This document shows, in pieces, positions 25,000 to 37,578 of a stretch of 64,000 nucleotides of DNA. The stretch comes from Polytrichum commune (Eukaryota; Streptophyta; Polytrichopsida; Polytrichales; Polytrichaceae): positions 38,068,001 through 38,132,000 of the forward strand of contig OX485806.1 in NCBI GenBank assembly GCA_950295325.1, given 5' to 3'. The first letter of the stretch is position 1. Each line of letters opens with the position of its first letter. The notes under the pieces are model-generated. The model was not told the origin of the DNA. It was given only the letters and a program-made list of their open reading frames with translations, and searched no databases. Both the position numbers and the translations under genes were made by a program.

Positions 25000-25474
25000 C
25001 ACCGTTTATGGTATTTTGTGTCACATACAATATTTGTGAAGGGCGTAAACTAGATGCCAAGAGGTCTCAAAAGTGTCATGTTCTCTAATTGCCAATACGA
25101 ATCTATTCGTCAACATAAGTAACTTTAATAAGTGAACAAATATTTATATTATGACATATAGTGTAGGGCATTGCGATACATGAGATGATACTTTTGCGTT
25201 GTAGCATGAAAGGGGAAGATATTATTGAACATACTAATGCCAAATGTCATATGTGTATACTTTAGTCAACTTGTAGACCATTAGGTAGCATAGGCATACA
25301 TCTTATACCATTATTGAACATACTTATGCCAAGATATTAGTAAGCACACTTGAACCCAAGTGTCATGAGGTGACACTAATGGTGAAGTTGTGGATCATCA
25401 GAGTAACCTAGCATATGCCTAATATAGGGTACGTGACATTATTACACATGTGACACTAAATACCACACACAATG
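25000..25474 (+). mobile_element. MITE family B, complete copy with TACTA duplications
   Basis: 475 bp. The left terminus CACCGTTTATGGTATTTTGTGTCACA and the right terminus TGTGACACTAAATACCACACACAATG are imperfect inverted repeats. TACTA flanks both ends (24995-24999 and 25475-25479), consistent with a 5-bp target duplication or with a TA duplication in a repeated context. An internal perfect hairpin AGTGTCA-TGAGG-TGACACT type lies near 25360. No coding sequence. The superfamily is not resolved. Confidence 0.75.
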
Positions 25475-25479
25475 TACTA

Positions 25480-27637
25480 CTCCAAACTCATCAACTTACA
25501 TGATACTTGTTGCAGTCGTTTTTCAACTATAAAGTTGCAACCATGGCTAAAGTGAAATGTAGTAAAAAAATTATAGCATGTGATTTTTTAAAACGAAGAT
25601 CCCAATTTTAGTATCAAAGACTCCAAACTAGTTTAGAGATACTCACTTGGGATTGATTAATCACAAATCTATGGGGGTCATGTTTTAACTAAACCATGTG
25701 ACCTCTATAATAGTGGTGGGCATCTATCTCAAAGAGGTGGGTGTCTAGCCCAAGCCAGCGGGCTAGAGGATTATAGCTCCTTGGTGTCTTCATAACCTCA
25801 TTGATTGGGAAGGTGAAAACGTAGTGAACTATTGATTGTTCATAGTACTATGTTTTCGTACCAATTGACTCCGAAAATGATATCAAGGGTCCCAAATTGG
25901 TCAAGTAAGGTCCTATTGGAATGGATTGGTCCTCAATGTGTTGGGGTGTGTTCTAAATGTAATCCCTACATCATGTGAAATGGGTTTCCATAGGCACCAT
26001 GAACCTCCAATGACACTCCAATAGTTGCAAATTCAATTGTTGCAAAAACCAAACAATGGCTAGAGCTTTGTGATGCCTGCGTATACTCATTAACCAAGAA
26101 GGTCAAAATGTGGTCAACTATGTAATAACATGTAAATTTTCATTGTTGAACAATTTAACTCCATAATTGGCATCAAAGACCCCAAGTTAGTATAGTGGGA
26201 TCCAATTGGAAACATCATGCCTCCATGTATAGGGGACTTTCTTTTACTAGAGTTAATCATTCACAATGGATGAGTAAAAATAGACGCCACAAAACTCAAG
26301 CCATCAACAACACCCACATTGGCCATGGCTAAAGCGTATATGTTTAGGAGGTGGAACTAATGTTATCCTTTGAAGGACCGGGGGTGTGTACGTTTTATTT
26401 ATATGGAATAGTGACGTTTTCTACAAACTCCAAACAAGTGTTCAGATAGTTTGTTTTTGCTACTGAGTTCATACTTAGCACAATTTGTTAAAAAGAGGAA
26501 GTGAAATAAAATCCACATGTGACAATGGTGATTACATATATATGGTAGGTATAGTACATGTCATTTACATTAGCTCTCTCTCTCTCTATGCTCTAATTGA
26601 AATAATGCATATTATCAATGGGTTGATTCTAGATAGTGTAACTTTATAAAAAATTAAAGTAAAAACACCAAGAAGTATTCTTAAACCCCTTTGCATGCCA
26701 TTTTGAGGCTCAAACCGGCCTACTTGGACCTCTAAAGGTGAAATTGGAATCACTTTGTTGTGAAACCACTTTGGTGGGGCATGGTTGTATAAACTGAGGA
26801 TTTTAAATTTTTGGATATTCTTTGTTTATGACTTTTGGGTCCATATACCATCCAAAAACCTCCATATCTAGGTAACATCTTTCCTAGTGTGAGAGCAATA
26901 CTAGGATGGCATTGACCCAAGTAATGACTTGGGTATGCAAAATGTTCTTATTCCAACTACAAATTTTTAGATTGGATAGGTTCTTTGATTTCATTATTAA
27001 TATTGTATTAGGATGAGATTGGATCATGCACTCAAATGTAAACACCACTTTTAGGTTCAATTGTTGACACATTCGGGAAGACCCAACTGTGAAATCACCT
27101 TAAGTAAAGCATTATCTTAACTCTGGCCTCCTATCACTTTTGCATCTCAACTTAGAATCTCAAACTTCAATGGACAATATTTGTGATTCACATTTGCTAA
27201 TTGGACGAGGCAACTCATGCTCCAATCCAACAACCAAAAACCATATAGAAAGTTGGAAATGTATCACTTTTTAACTCAAAAGTGGACCAAAAGTGGTTCT
27301 TATAACTTCTGCGTATAAACTTAAATTTGGAAACTTGAAATGACAATCTTCATGAATTACAATTGCTAACAAGATGAAAGATTCATCCGCAAACTGGGAA
27401 GTGCGTATAATAGGGCCACATACCTTGACATAAACATCAATTGTACTTTGCACAATTCTTGCAACTATAAATTATATGTTGCAACCTTTGGGTGAATGTT
27501 CACAACACCTATTGAGGGGGGAGGACCAACCAAGGGAGGGGGTAAGTGAAAGTGCTCATTACTATTGTAGAACCCCTAGTTTTCTATTTTAGACCAATTT
27601 AACCCCTAAATATAGACCATAGATCCCAAATTAGACT
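25480..27637. other. Gene-free spacer with a diverged tandem duplication
   Basis: Blocks at about 25795-25930 and 26085-26215 repeat in order (a TTGATTGGGAAGGT/TTAACCAAGAAGGT block, then GTGAACTAT/GTCAACTAT, then a TATCAAGGGTCCCAA/CATCAAAGACCCCAA block). A (CT)n run lies near 26574. The part at 26880-27140 has family E-like fragments. No gene recognised. Confidence 0.5.
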
Positions 27638-28167
27638 ATGCCGTTTATCGTGTTCAATGTCACATGCATAATAGTGTCATTGAGGCATATGCTAGGCATA
27701 TGCATAATAGTATCAACAACTTCATCATTAGTGTCACCTCATGACACTCGGCATTCAAGTGTCCTTACTAACATCTTGGCATGCATATGTTCAACAGTGG
27801 TATGAGGTGTATGCCTATGTTACACAATGGTCCACAAATTGACTAAAAGTGTGTAAAAATGACGCTTGACATCAATATGCTCAAGAATATCTTCCTCTTG
27901 CATACTAAAATATAAGCACATGATACATGCCATTAGTATGCTCAATACTATAATCCCTTTACATACTAGAACGCAAAAATATCATCTCAAGTATCCGAAT
28001 GTGCTACATTGTCAAGGTTAATAAGTTTTCAATTTAAAAAACTACTTACGATGACAAATAGTATCATATTGATAATTAGCGGATGTGACACTTTGAGACA
28101 TCTAGGCATCTAGTTTAGGCCCATTGCAAATACCTAGTGTTACATGACCCTAAACACCAAAAACATG
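27638..28167 (-). mobile_element. MITE family B, long copy
   Basis: About 530 bp with the family B body in the same order as 6750-7205, including GTGTCACCTCATGACAC and CTTCCTCTTGCATACTAAAA. Unlike that copy it retains a diverged distal terminus (ATGACCCTAAACACCAAAAACATG). Confidence 0.65.
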
Positions 28168-28268
28168 TAGTGAGCTTAAAATGAGATTAATAAGCAACCA
28201 ACCTACAAAGTGATTTTTTTTTACTATGACCCCTCGATAACTTGGGTGTTAGGAAACCAAAACGGCAA

Positions 28269-29546
28269 CACTTACAGGTGCGGGCCGGGCCATCAGTGAA
28301 CGATTCCTACCAACAGGGGGGTTACTTTTAGACTTGGTTCAGCCAATGAAAGCCATTGATTGCAACCAAGGATGGAACTCACCGTCAGGGCTAATTTTTC
28401 ACAAAGTTTTTGCCCACCCACGTCCAAAAACCTTGAATTGAAAGGCAAAAAAAATTACAACCCATCCCAAAACCGGTAGTTTCTAAACCAACCCGTCCAT
28501 GGAAAGGTTAAAGAAAAAACAACCTGTCCCAAAACCGGTTTGGAAATGAAAATACCCGTCCCCCAATACGTATAAATAAGTCTCTTACAATGTTGGTAAA
28601 AAAAAAATTAAACAAAACACAAAAAAAACCAAAAAAACCAAAAGATGTTGACATGTGACTGTTTGCACTTGGAAACAATAGGATCTTTACAAATTTTTGC
28701 CTTCAATGCTCATCAGTTGTATGTCTTTTGTTGTCGATTCTCATCTTTCCAGTACACCCCATGCTAATTTCTTCTGCCACCATCATTTATTTCTTGTCCT
28801 TCAATCTCCCATTTCTTTCCCCACACTCTATCCTCAAGGTGTTTCCATCACCCGTTATCGCCCGTCTGTCACCACCCGCATTCCCTCCACAAGAGGGGGT
28901 TTTCTAGACAAAACCTAATCAGAAGTCATTTACGTGCTAATTTGAGTTTAGAGACTTTGGATGCTTTGATGCGCATTTCATGTGCAAATATTCCAGTTGA
29001 AAACATCAATTGGAATGCAGTGATGCTTGTATGGAGAAACATGAAGGATAGGAGAATTCATCCATTTCTTTGAAGGGTGAGTAGCTCTTTATTTTTAAAA
29101 TTTTGAACATGTTTATAGCTACTAATTCTTATTCAATCACTAAGTTTACCTTCAATTATAATCTTTGACATTATGTTAAAAAGGTTCTAAATTTTGTGGT
29201 TGATGAACTAATGTATGCAGGTGTATCAAGCACTTCAAGATGGATATTTTGATTGGGTATTAGTGGTTTGATTGCATTATGCTTATATTCACATGTCATA
29301 TATGACATAATATAACTGATATTTGTACCATTTATATTGTTTGGAAAATTTGGAAAATTTTATCAAAAAAATCGTTATTCTTAGAACCCGTCCAAAGTGA
29401 ATTTGACATGTCCAAAAACCGGTTCATTTTCTAAAAACCCGTCCACTGGAAAGGTTTTCTTTTATGAACATGTCCCTGAACATGTTGGGGACCTTGTGAA
29501 AAATCACCACTGCTCATCGTTCATGGGTGGCCCGTACCAGTAAGTG
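28269..29546 (+). mobile_element. Non-autonomous hAT-like element with TIRs and a transposase relic
   Basis: The ends are imperfect inverted repeats of about 35 bp: CACTTACAGGTGCGGGCC on the left (28269-28305) and, inverted, CACTTACTGGTACGGGCC on the right (29516-29546). Inverted similarity continues inward over a subterminal region rich in AAAACCGGTT and CCCGTCCA. The interior carries a hAT-like C-terminal relic at 28894-29073. No clear 8-bp duplication was found, so the superfamily rests on the relic. Confidence 0.6.
28894..29073 (+). pseudogene. hAT-like transposase C-terminal relic 1
   Basis: One frame reads RGFSRQNLIRSHLRANLS, then LETLDALMRIS, then NWNAVMLVWRNMKDRRI before a stop. The order CERGFS - (K/R)N - L-x-LETLDALMRI - W is known from the C-terminal (dimerisation-side) region of hAT-type and related domesticated transposases. 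A second diverged copy at 35124-35323 shares it. The N-terminal and catalytic parts are missing. Confidence 0.6.
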
Positions 29547-30640
29547 TGGGTGGGCTATAAGGTAAAGGAGGTGGAGGAAAAGTAAGCATTAGTGATAAGT
29601 TAGGAAAGCAAGCAAGAGAGTCAAAGGTGGGTGTCAAGGGACAAAGGACAAAACACCGGGGCTAGGCTTAAGTTAAGGCTTAGCCCGAGAGCTAGCAAAA
29701 GCCAAGGAATGGGCATCTGCCCACATGAGCCAAGGAACATCATCCGAGATGCGCAATTGGCCGCTTGGGAATCCCATCATTAACACCTACGGAAACCCCC
29801 CCCCCCCCCAAATGGGCCGTTTATATATTAGGCCGATTTTTATTAGGTGCTTATCCCTCCCCCCTTCCCCTCCCCTTGCCGGCCCAAAAACGGGCACCTA
29901 CTTAGCTACATTATAAGGTGTGTGGGTGTTATTCGGTTCCTCTTTCATGTTCTCCAACTTTTCTTGTTTAGATGTACACAATGAACCTTGTGTTGCATTA
30001 GCAAATCTATGACAAAGCATCAACAACAATCGCTTTCCAAATCGAACTTTCCTTTGTTCAGTTATGATTACTGAAAGTGTATGTGTGTTGATTCCTTAAC
30101 TAAATACATAAATTATTCCAATTGCGTCGTTGTTGAATGTGGAAGACTTGATTGAAAGTTTAAGACATAGTTTTATACATTTGTCTTTATGGTGTTTGTT
30201 CTTTGAACCTCACCTACCACACACCGATTGATTATAGGTATTCGATTAAGAAAAAATAATCGAATAACACCCACATAGCTTATATGTATGCGTTGTGTTT
30301 AGCTCTTGAACGGCATCCCAAAGCGAAGGTTGGGGCTACACCATTTATGGTATTTAGAGACACGTTACCTTTTATTTTATGCAATGCTATAAGTTTTATT
30401 ACATGTTGGTTCCCCCCCCCCCCCCCCCCCAAAAAAAATAAAAAATCACATATGTTAGTTGGGCCAGGCCTAGACACCCACCTCTTTGAATTGGGCCCCC
30501 ATCAAGATTTCTAAGGTAAAAGGGGTCTAATAAATACACGAGCCTAGTAAGGTTGTGTTAACTCACCTCAAGTGCATCCCTCAACACTAATTTTGGGCCT
30601 TCAATGTTGATTTTGGGGTCAAATATATATGCATGGAGTT

Positions 30641-30705
30641 TATCTATCTATCTTTATATCTATCTATCTATATCTATCTATCTATGTGTGTGTATATATA
30701 TAGAC
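30641..30705. repeat. Microsatellite (TATC)n/(TA)n
   Basis: Repeated TATC units pass into TGTG and TATA runs. Confidence 0.9.
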
Positions 30706-32135
30706 TACATGCTATAATATAATCGACATCTTTTTCACTTGGAATAACGTTGGTGGGGGACCGGCTCGAAGAGGTAGGTGTCTAACCCCAACTGGTCATT
30801 TAGACATTATTGGATGAAACAATTTTTACGTGGTTAAAATTTGTATTCCTTGTAAAGAAAATCATGGCACTGCATGAGGAGTATAATGCACTTCAGTTCA
30901 TCAATTTCGGCACTGCGCAATTTAAACAAGATTAATGAAAGGCGAGATTCCATTGCAACCCAAAATAGTTAGATAGGCCCTCACAAAATGATAAATATTG
31001 ATGGGTTTAGGCTTTTGTTTTTTTTAGCAATGAACTAGACTCTTAGGATCCCAGAACAATATAATTAATGTTCATGTTGAATATCTAGCTTGACTTTGAC
31101 ACCAAACATAGACGTCGGAATTAACGTCACCAACGGAATTGGACACCTTTAACTTTGCCTTTGCCCATGTGATATGTGGAAATTGATAAATTGATATAAT
31201 ATATCCAACCATTTTTCATAGATGAAGTTGCCATAAACATCTCACCAAATCACAAAACATAGAAGAAATTACCTTTTGGATGAACGTGACCATGTGTTGG
31301 ATGAAAGTATACCACGTCAACCATACGTGGCTTCACCACTCCAATGATTGTTGCCATTTCGGCGTTCTTGAAATTTTGAGAAGAAAAAAAGGGGGTTGAT
31401 ATGCAACGTGTTATTAGCTCATAAAATGTATAAGCTTATTAGCACTCCCCAAAGTCGGGGCCTTCTAGTTCGTTCTCTCCCCCCTTTTGACCAAACCTCC
31501 AAACTTCATGTTGTTTATGTGCTTGCACATGAAGACCCACTTGGCATTTCGCGCTTTTATGGTCCGCCCGCTTGCAAAAATATTCCGTACCCCCCCCCCC
31601 TCCCCCTTTCTCTCTACCCCTCCTCTCCCGGCCTCGGGTTGCGTGAAGTGAGCGAGCTTGGGCCCAAACTCCACTTGTCAAGTATGGTCATGGATGGGCT
31701 TGTGGCGTTTGAGTTCCCCATGGTGGCTATGAAGCTTAAGTTGAGTAGGGTGGGGTGACATAACTCTTCTTCCGAGCCCCCGAATCTATGTGAAGGAAAA
31801 AAGAGAAGAAAAGAAAACGGAGGTTGAAAAGTGACCGGACGCGTGATTCACTCGGGACCGATTTTTGTGTCGTGGGGAATATTCGAGTTACTTTCGGGAG
31901 GAGGACATCCATCGAGGAATTTCACCCTTGACATTCTCAAATGTGTTGCACGATTCTCTTCACATACACCTAATTCGCCACGCCATGCTTTCCGGATGCT
32001 TGATTCGTCTAGTAAGTCCACCAACCCTAAGAAACACAAATTTACGCAATAAAGGGTATTGTTAACTAAGGTCATTATGCAGATCAAACGTGTTCTAGGT
32101 TCACATGTGAGCTCATGGCTATGATCAAGGTGAAG

Positions 32136-32136
<1 letters not shown>

Positions 32137-32173
<37 letters not shown>
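32137..32173. repeat. Microsatellite (CT)n
   Basis: About 18 uninterrupted CT dinucleotides. Confidence 0.95.
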
Positions 32174-32176
<3 letters not shown>

Positions 32177-33449
32177 CTCTACATCTCACACAGTAATTTT
32201 ACCGTCCATAAAATCAATGACCCTTTTAAAAAGTTTGTGTGGAGTGAGGGTTCAAATCGGTCACATGAAGCCCAAGTTTTTGATAGTTTGCGCCAAAGTC
32301 ATTGAGTAGTACGAGTTTCGGATTGGACTCGTCTTGTTTTGATACCCTTTGGACATCTATAACGAGGATTTCACCTTTTTTTATATCATTTGGGCACATG
32401 TATTTGAGGACATTATTGTTTTCAATACCATTTGGGTCGATATATTATCCAAAAATCTTCATACCTAGGTAAATTTACTCTAGTATCAATATGATTCAAA
32501 GCGGCAGTTGATACCCATGGGTAGGTTCTTTGATACCATTATTGACGTTGATCATTGATACCAAGTATCCACCTATACTATACCAATCCAACATTGGTTA
32601 ATACATGATGCATCTTTTTCTATTAATGCATGGAAAAACAACAAGACTAGTGTATTGCATTGGTCATACAAATTACATGGCATATAGACGAAACGAGGTT
32701 CTTCATTCATGCTTGCTCTGCCATAAGCCGACGATTCTATCTATTTGTCTACCTACCTATCTATGTACAAAATTACAACATACAAGTTTAAAACATCCTA
32801 AAGTATTGTACGTGCACCTAATAATAGTTTTAGGGTTGGAACTTTGTGCATAGTGGAGCCTACACCCAAACCATCACGACTTAGTGGAGCGTTCCACCCT
32901 AAAACCACTTTCAACTCGAAGAATATCAACCATGCATCAAGTGGCCGCTTGTTGATTAAGGAGGGGATTAGTTGTTCTTGCTTCACGAGAACATGTCAAA
33001 TAACGGATTCCCAACACATATACACACACCCGTGGTGAAAATAAGTCGTCTCAAGGTACATGGTGACCCTATGACATGGTACTTGGCCCCCACATTAACC
33101 GCCACTATGGAAGTTGGGTGCTAGGCTAGCGGCCCAATAGAAGCATAGAGCCTCGTGGCCTCACTTGCATGCATTCCCATTGGCCGATTGTGGGACCATG
33201 ATCGTGCGTCCAATGACAAAAGCTCGTCTCGTGACATGGTGGCAATTTCTCTTTATGCTTTTTAAGTTTATGCTAGGGTTGATCTTATCGTATTTATGAA
33301 AAAAATACCAATTTCCTTATGATTTTTTAACATGTGAGGAATGGTTATGTCTTGCTAGGTATTGTAGTGAAATATGTAGAAGTACGTCTTCGTGATCGGC
33401 AACGATGCTTAAGGTAGACGTGTGTCATATGGATATTTTTCTCTCACTT

Positions 33450-33755
33450 CTTGTGGGATATAAAACAAATATTTTGTGCAAGATAAATAGCAAAGCCAAA
33501 ATCATGCCCGTAGTCGTTTGCCTCATACTTTTTGGAGTTCATAGAATAAGTGATTCATTATCAAAGTGAAGATTTTTTATGTTCGTTAAGTGGTCATATA
33601 GGTTTCCATGTTCATGTTAACCTTCGAATCTAGAATGGTTAGCATATTTTGAGCACGTAATCCAATCTCATTCAACATGTGATGTTCTTTTGGTATCCAT
33701 TTTTAGATCCACACCTATCCACATACCACTCAAATATAGGTGTCCAAATTATTGC
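33450..33755 (-). repeat. Dispersed repeat family E, copy 5
   Basis: Reverse complement of family E: GGGATATAAAACA start, CATTATCAAAGTGAAGATT, TTAAGTGGTCATATAGG, TCTAGAATGGTTAGCAT, then CTCAAATATAGGTGTCC at the end. Confidence 0.65.
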
Positions 33756-33949
33756 TATGTTTTAACACATGTATAGCTTTGGGGTTATTTGAGATCAAAC
33801 AACTCTACATAAACAAGATTTAAGCAAATGTGTACATTGTTCTGAAAATAGAATTTCATTCGAGAGTAAAATTTGTATTGGTAATACATGCACCTTGTAA
33901 ATTACGTTGTTTGGGGAAGGAGGGTGTTGATAAGAATTCACGGGGGGTG

Positions 33950-34325
33950 CACTTCATTGTCAAGTTGAACACCACGTGCGATAAAACAAAATCTACTTTT
34001 TACATAAAGCATCACCAAAATGGTTCAAAAGTTTATGATTTTTTTTTCATGAGTAGATATACATGGTATCTATTACATGGTAAAAATTTGTAACCAAATT
34101 TGATGATTTGTTTTTTTAATAAAACATACCGTTTCTAACTAGAATGACGCAACATTGAACTAAAATAATTACTACAAAAATGAATATGAATAAAAATATA
34201 TAAAAATATATAAAATATATTACCAATGGTTATGTGTATGTAGAAAAAATATCATAATTTTAAAAATTATCTATGGCATGTAATATAGGGTAGCAAACTT
34301 TTATCGCACGTGGCTATGAAATGTA
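33950..34325 (+). mobile_element. MITE family D, copy 1 (G-box in TIR)
   Basis: Aligns along its length with 42236-42625: left terminus CACTTCATTGTCAAGTTGA followed by CACCACGTGCG, then ATGAGTAGATATACA, AAAACATACCGTTTCTAACT, ATGGCATGTAATATAGGG and the inverted CGCACGTGG. The outer right terminus has decayed. Non-coding. Confidence 0.7.
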
Positions 34326-35123
34326 AGGGGGTGTGACCCCCCCCCCCCCCGTGTAAGAATTACATGATGGATATCATGATCATAAATTCTTTTTCTTTTT
34401 CTTTTCTGGTACAAATTGAAAATTCAATTGCAGAGAGAACCCAAAATACAAGCAACCCGGCTGAAACAAATAATCATACATACTTTGAAAAGCAATGTGG
34501 TTGAATGTTTCATTCATGTGTGAATATTTACATAGTACAAAATTTCCTTGCAACTAAAGTTTATTATGACAAAAGATTTTATCCAAATATGAGACTAACT
34601 TCTACCATTTCTATCACAAGGTTCTCCGATTAAAATTTCCATGTATAGAGCTTCAATATGACCATAATTTGTGCAAAAGCTTGGATCATTTTTTCACTAG
34701 TTGAAAGGTTGTTGACATACAAAATTGACTAATAATTTCAACATTATTTAGCACCCAAAGACATTTGATGAAGGTTTGTGCCATGTGTGCATATCACATA
34801 CACTATTGGTCATCAACTTCCAATGTTGTTTATAGAAGTGCAAACTATACATTTGAAAATGAATATATATATATACGAAGGAAAATGCAATCACGTGACT
34901 TTGGAATGAAATACAACATATGACATCGTATGATGTGGATGATATGAATTATGAAATTGGAGTGTTAATGATCTTCTATTGGTTGCAGGGAATGTTATCA
35001 TGTGAGCAACTAATGATGAGCAATGACATGTGAGCAGTGAGAGGAATAAACAACATGGATATAGGGGCAATTTGAAATGACACACAAATTGGCCCAAACT
35101 CATGCAACTTTGTCAAAAAAATT
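34326..35123. other. Gene-free spacer
   Basis: A 14-nt C run at 34337-34350 follows the MITE. Otherwise AT-rich sequence with no gene that I can support. Confidence 0.5.
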
Positions 35124-35323
35124 ATACTCATTCCATCAAGCATAGTTATTTGTGAGAGAGGATTTTTCAAACAAAATGCAATCAAAACCACTTGCGCAAT
35201 AAGTTGAACTTGAAGACCCTTGATGCTCTTATGCATGTCTCTCTTTGTGGGCTTGAAGTGGATGCAATGGATTGGGCTACCATCTTCAACATTTGGAGAA
35301 ACATGTGAGACTGAAGGATACTT
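35124..35323 (+). pseudogene. hAT-like transposase C-terminal relic 2
   Basis: Reads SSIVICERGFFKQNAIKTT in one frame, then after a one-base shift KLNLKTLDALMHVSLCGLEV and DWATIFNIWRNM before stops. The motif order equals that of the relic at 28894-29073, and CERGF and LxTLDALM are the conserved anchors. A T22 tract follows at about 35340. No terminal repeats were located for this copy. Confidence 0.6.
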
Positions 35324-36525
35324 ACACGTGGTTGATAGTTTTTTTTTTTTTTTTTTTTTTTGGTTACAAATCAAGATTGTATTTTGATTTATCAATATAT
35401 TTGTTTTTTTCCAAAATATTATGTAACCAAAAATTGAGGTGACTTTTTAGAATAGAATGTATATGTCAATTGACATTCATTTTTTTATTTGATTTTTTGA
35501 AAACATCACTCGACACTTTGGATTTGAAGTTGAACATCAAGTGAAATTTGTCAAACATACACATTGGTTCCTCCTAGAGAGGCTTCCTTATTAAGAGCTT
35601 GTTAGGTTGTCTTATGTGTTGGATCCACATTTTGGAAGTTGTAGGAAACTTCTTGGACCTCCTTTTTTAATCTCAAGCCTTTAAGAAACTTTAAGATCTA
35701 AACTAGGGTTGTCCCTTAGGATATGTCACCGTAAATCTTGGATCGGCCTAAACCAAGGCCAACTTGGCCCACTAGTCTTAATATAACAAGCTATTAAGTT
35801 GGTTTTTGTTTTGTACAACCCGACAACAATATTTAAGCATATTAATTCAAACCTTAAGAAAACTTGGATGACTTTACATGAGCACGCTCAAACTCATCGG
35901 TTAAGCTAGCCAACTCGCCCATAGGTTGCTCCAAAGACTTTACAAAACAATTCATTGAGGCATAATGTCCCTCAAATAGGGATTTAAAAAAAAAGTTTGA
36001 TCATTCTTTGAGTTTTTTTTAGAATAAATTATTCATAGCTCATGAACTCATTGTGTATTGAAGCTTGTTATAAAAAGCTTGAAGTTGGGTGAAACTCTTT
36101 GGACCTCCTCTTGCCATCTCAAAAACTTTGAGAAAACTTCAAGATCTAGAATAAGATTTGTCCATGGGATCCACCACCATGAATAATGGATCGGCTTATG
36201 CAAGGATAAGTGTGGCCCACTTCTTCCTAGCATGACAAGCTAAAATTCAATTTTCAACAACCCGACATCACTCTTTGAACATATAATATATGCCTTAAGA
36301 AAACTTGAAGCATTGGATGTTTACACTCTTGAATTCACGTTTTAGCCAACTTGACGGGAATTAGATCCCAAGGCTTTACGCATAACTCTAATGTGGTTGA
36401 GATTTTGTGGAGGTCAAGTCTTTTTCTTGAACCTCACCTATACTTGGGGCCCCATGTAGCCCATGCCTATTCTTAACCTTTATTTCTTACCACTGGTTGG
36501 GGCTGGAGCTCATGCCATTTGGATG
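35324..36525. other. Gene-free spacer with a diverged direct duplication
   Basis: Two related stretches at about 35620-35800 and 36090-36250 share TTGGACCTCCT, TTCAAGATCTA/TTTAAGATCTA, GATCGGC and GGCCCACT blocks in order. No gene recognised. Confidence 0.5.
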
Positions 36526-36984
36526 GGCCCTATGAGCCCAAAATGAGTGCTCATATTTGTTTTATGTTTAGAATTTAATTAGAGTTGCAATTGGAGTGTT
36601 ATTGAAACAATCAAAAATACAAAAAGAGTGAGAAGTGGTGTGGATTTATGTTTAGGCCTTAAGCCATTTTGTGTGGTGTATTAGAAGCTTAGTGACATTA
36701 GGGAGTGTTTTGATTAGCGGAGTAGTGCTTGAGGAGGCAAGGGGAAGTGCCTTTGATTTTAATTGTTTGAATTAGAACGTGTCCTTGTTGGTTTAGGAGT
36801 TGAAGAGTTAGCGGAGAGGATGAGGTCCCCCTAAGGGGGAGAAGGTTAAGGGGTTGTGATTGGATGCCCTATCTCTCCTCTTCCTCCCTTATCCTCTCTT
36901 CTCCTTAAGTTCCCTCTCTTTACCTTTTCCGTTCTCTTCTTCACAATCATTCTCTCTCATTCTCTCTCTCTCCCTCTTAGAGGA

Positions 36985-37009
36985 GTGTGTGTGTGTGTGT
37001 GTGTGTGTG
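36985..37009. repeat. Microsatellite (GT)n in the solo LTR
   Basis: About 11 GT repeats inside the U3-like part of the solo LTR. Confidence 0.9.
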
Positions 37010-37023
37010 GTGGAGGGTGATAA

Positions 37024-37105
37024 GGAATTTAGTTGATTAGAGGGAGCTTAGGAATTTAGTTGATTAGAGGGAGCTTGGGAATTTAGTTGATTACAAGGGA
37101 GCTTA
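37024..37105 (+). repeat. Three 27-bp tandem repeats in the solo LTR
   Basis: Three near-identical units beginning GGAATTTAGTTGATTA and ending GGGAGCTT. They sit where the full-length element's LTR has a different tandem array (45611-45908). Confidence 0.9.
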
Positions 37106-37359
37106 GAAAATTAGTTATTAAGCTGGGCCAAGGCAGCAATAACTGGACTGTGGGACTAAGTTGCTGGACTGTGGGACTCTAAGCTAATGGACTGTAGCTG
37201 GAACTTAGTATGTTAGGCCTCAAGGATTTAACTTGAGTAATAGCACTTAGGGGACAACCCAATCAATTAGTTTGTAGACAAGTAGTTAGTCACATTAGGA
37301 TAGGCGGAGGCATGTGTGGGTTTCATAAGTGATTGCACTTAGGATTGATTACAGAGAAT

Positions 37360-37375
37360 AGCGTTTTTTAACGCT
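37360..37375 (+). other. Conserved LTR hairpin (solo LTR version)
   Basis: AGCGTT, four T, AACGCT: a perfect 6-bp stem. The homologous site in the complete element reads AGTGTT with AACACT, so a C-G pair is replaced by a T-A pair. The structure is kept while the sequence changes. Confidence 0.6.
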
Positions 37376-37413
37376 TGTATCCTCTCTATGGAATAAACTA
37401 AGTGCACAAGTTG

Positions 37414-37578
37414 ATGGAAAGTGTGAAGGAGTCTCGCGATGGCGAGACAAAGAAAATCAAGACTAAAAGAGCAAGAGGAATATCCTTAAGGGCATGTGTA
37501 GCCACGGCCGCGGGTTGGACCCTTGAAAAGGCCAATGCCCTACCTATTCAAGAGGTTAGCATCAATAAAACATCATGA
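37414..37578 (+). CDS. Short LTR-encoded ORF, 54 aa (solo LTR)
   Basis: ATG to TGA within the solo LTR. It begins MESVKESRDGETKK and contains GISLRACVATAAGWTLE. The complete element's LTR encodes the same core (GISLRACVAKAAGWTLE) in a 70-aa frame and the same start (MENVEHSRDGKTKE) in a separate upstream 25-aa frame of the same phase. Across the 17-codon core, eight codons differ synonymously and one non-synonymously, which suggests selection for the peptide. The first 20 codons are less constrained. No known domain is recognised. Whether it is translated is unknown. Confidence 0.5.
   Translation: MESVKESRDGETKKIKTKRARGISLRACVATAAGWTLEKANALPIQEVSINKTS

Larger units (their letters stand above)
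29547..33449. other. Gene-free spacer with homopolymers and microsatellites
   Basis: Contains C runs at 29796-29809 (14), 30412-30430 (19) and 31590-31600 (11), a partial family B terminus at 30339-30365, a TCTA/TATC microsatellite at 30641-30705 and a (CT)n at 32137-32173. The frames at 31396-31758 and 31848-32189 have no recognisable domain and overlap low-complexity sequence. Confidence 0.55.

Noticed and set aside
34976-35395. 139-aa minus-strand frame
   Set aside because: It lies opposite the hAT-like transposase relic and starts in a poly-T tract; the plus-strand reading has the recognisable motifs.
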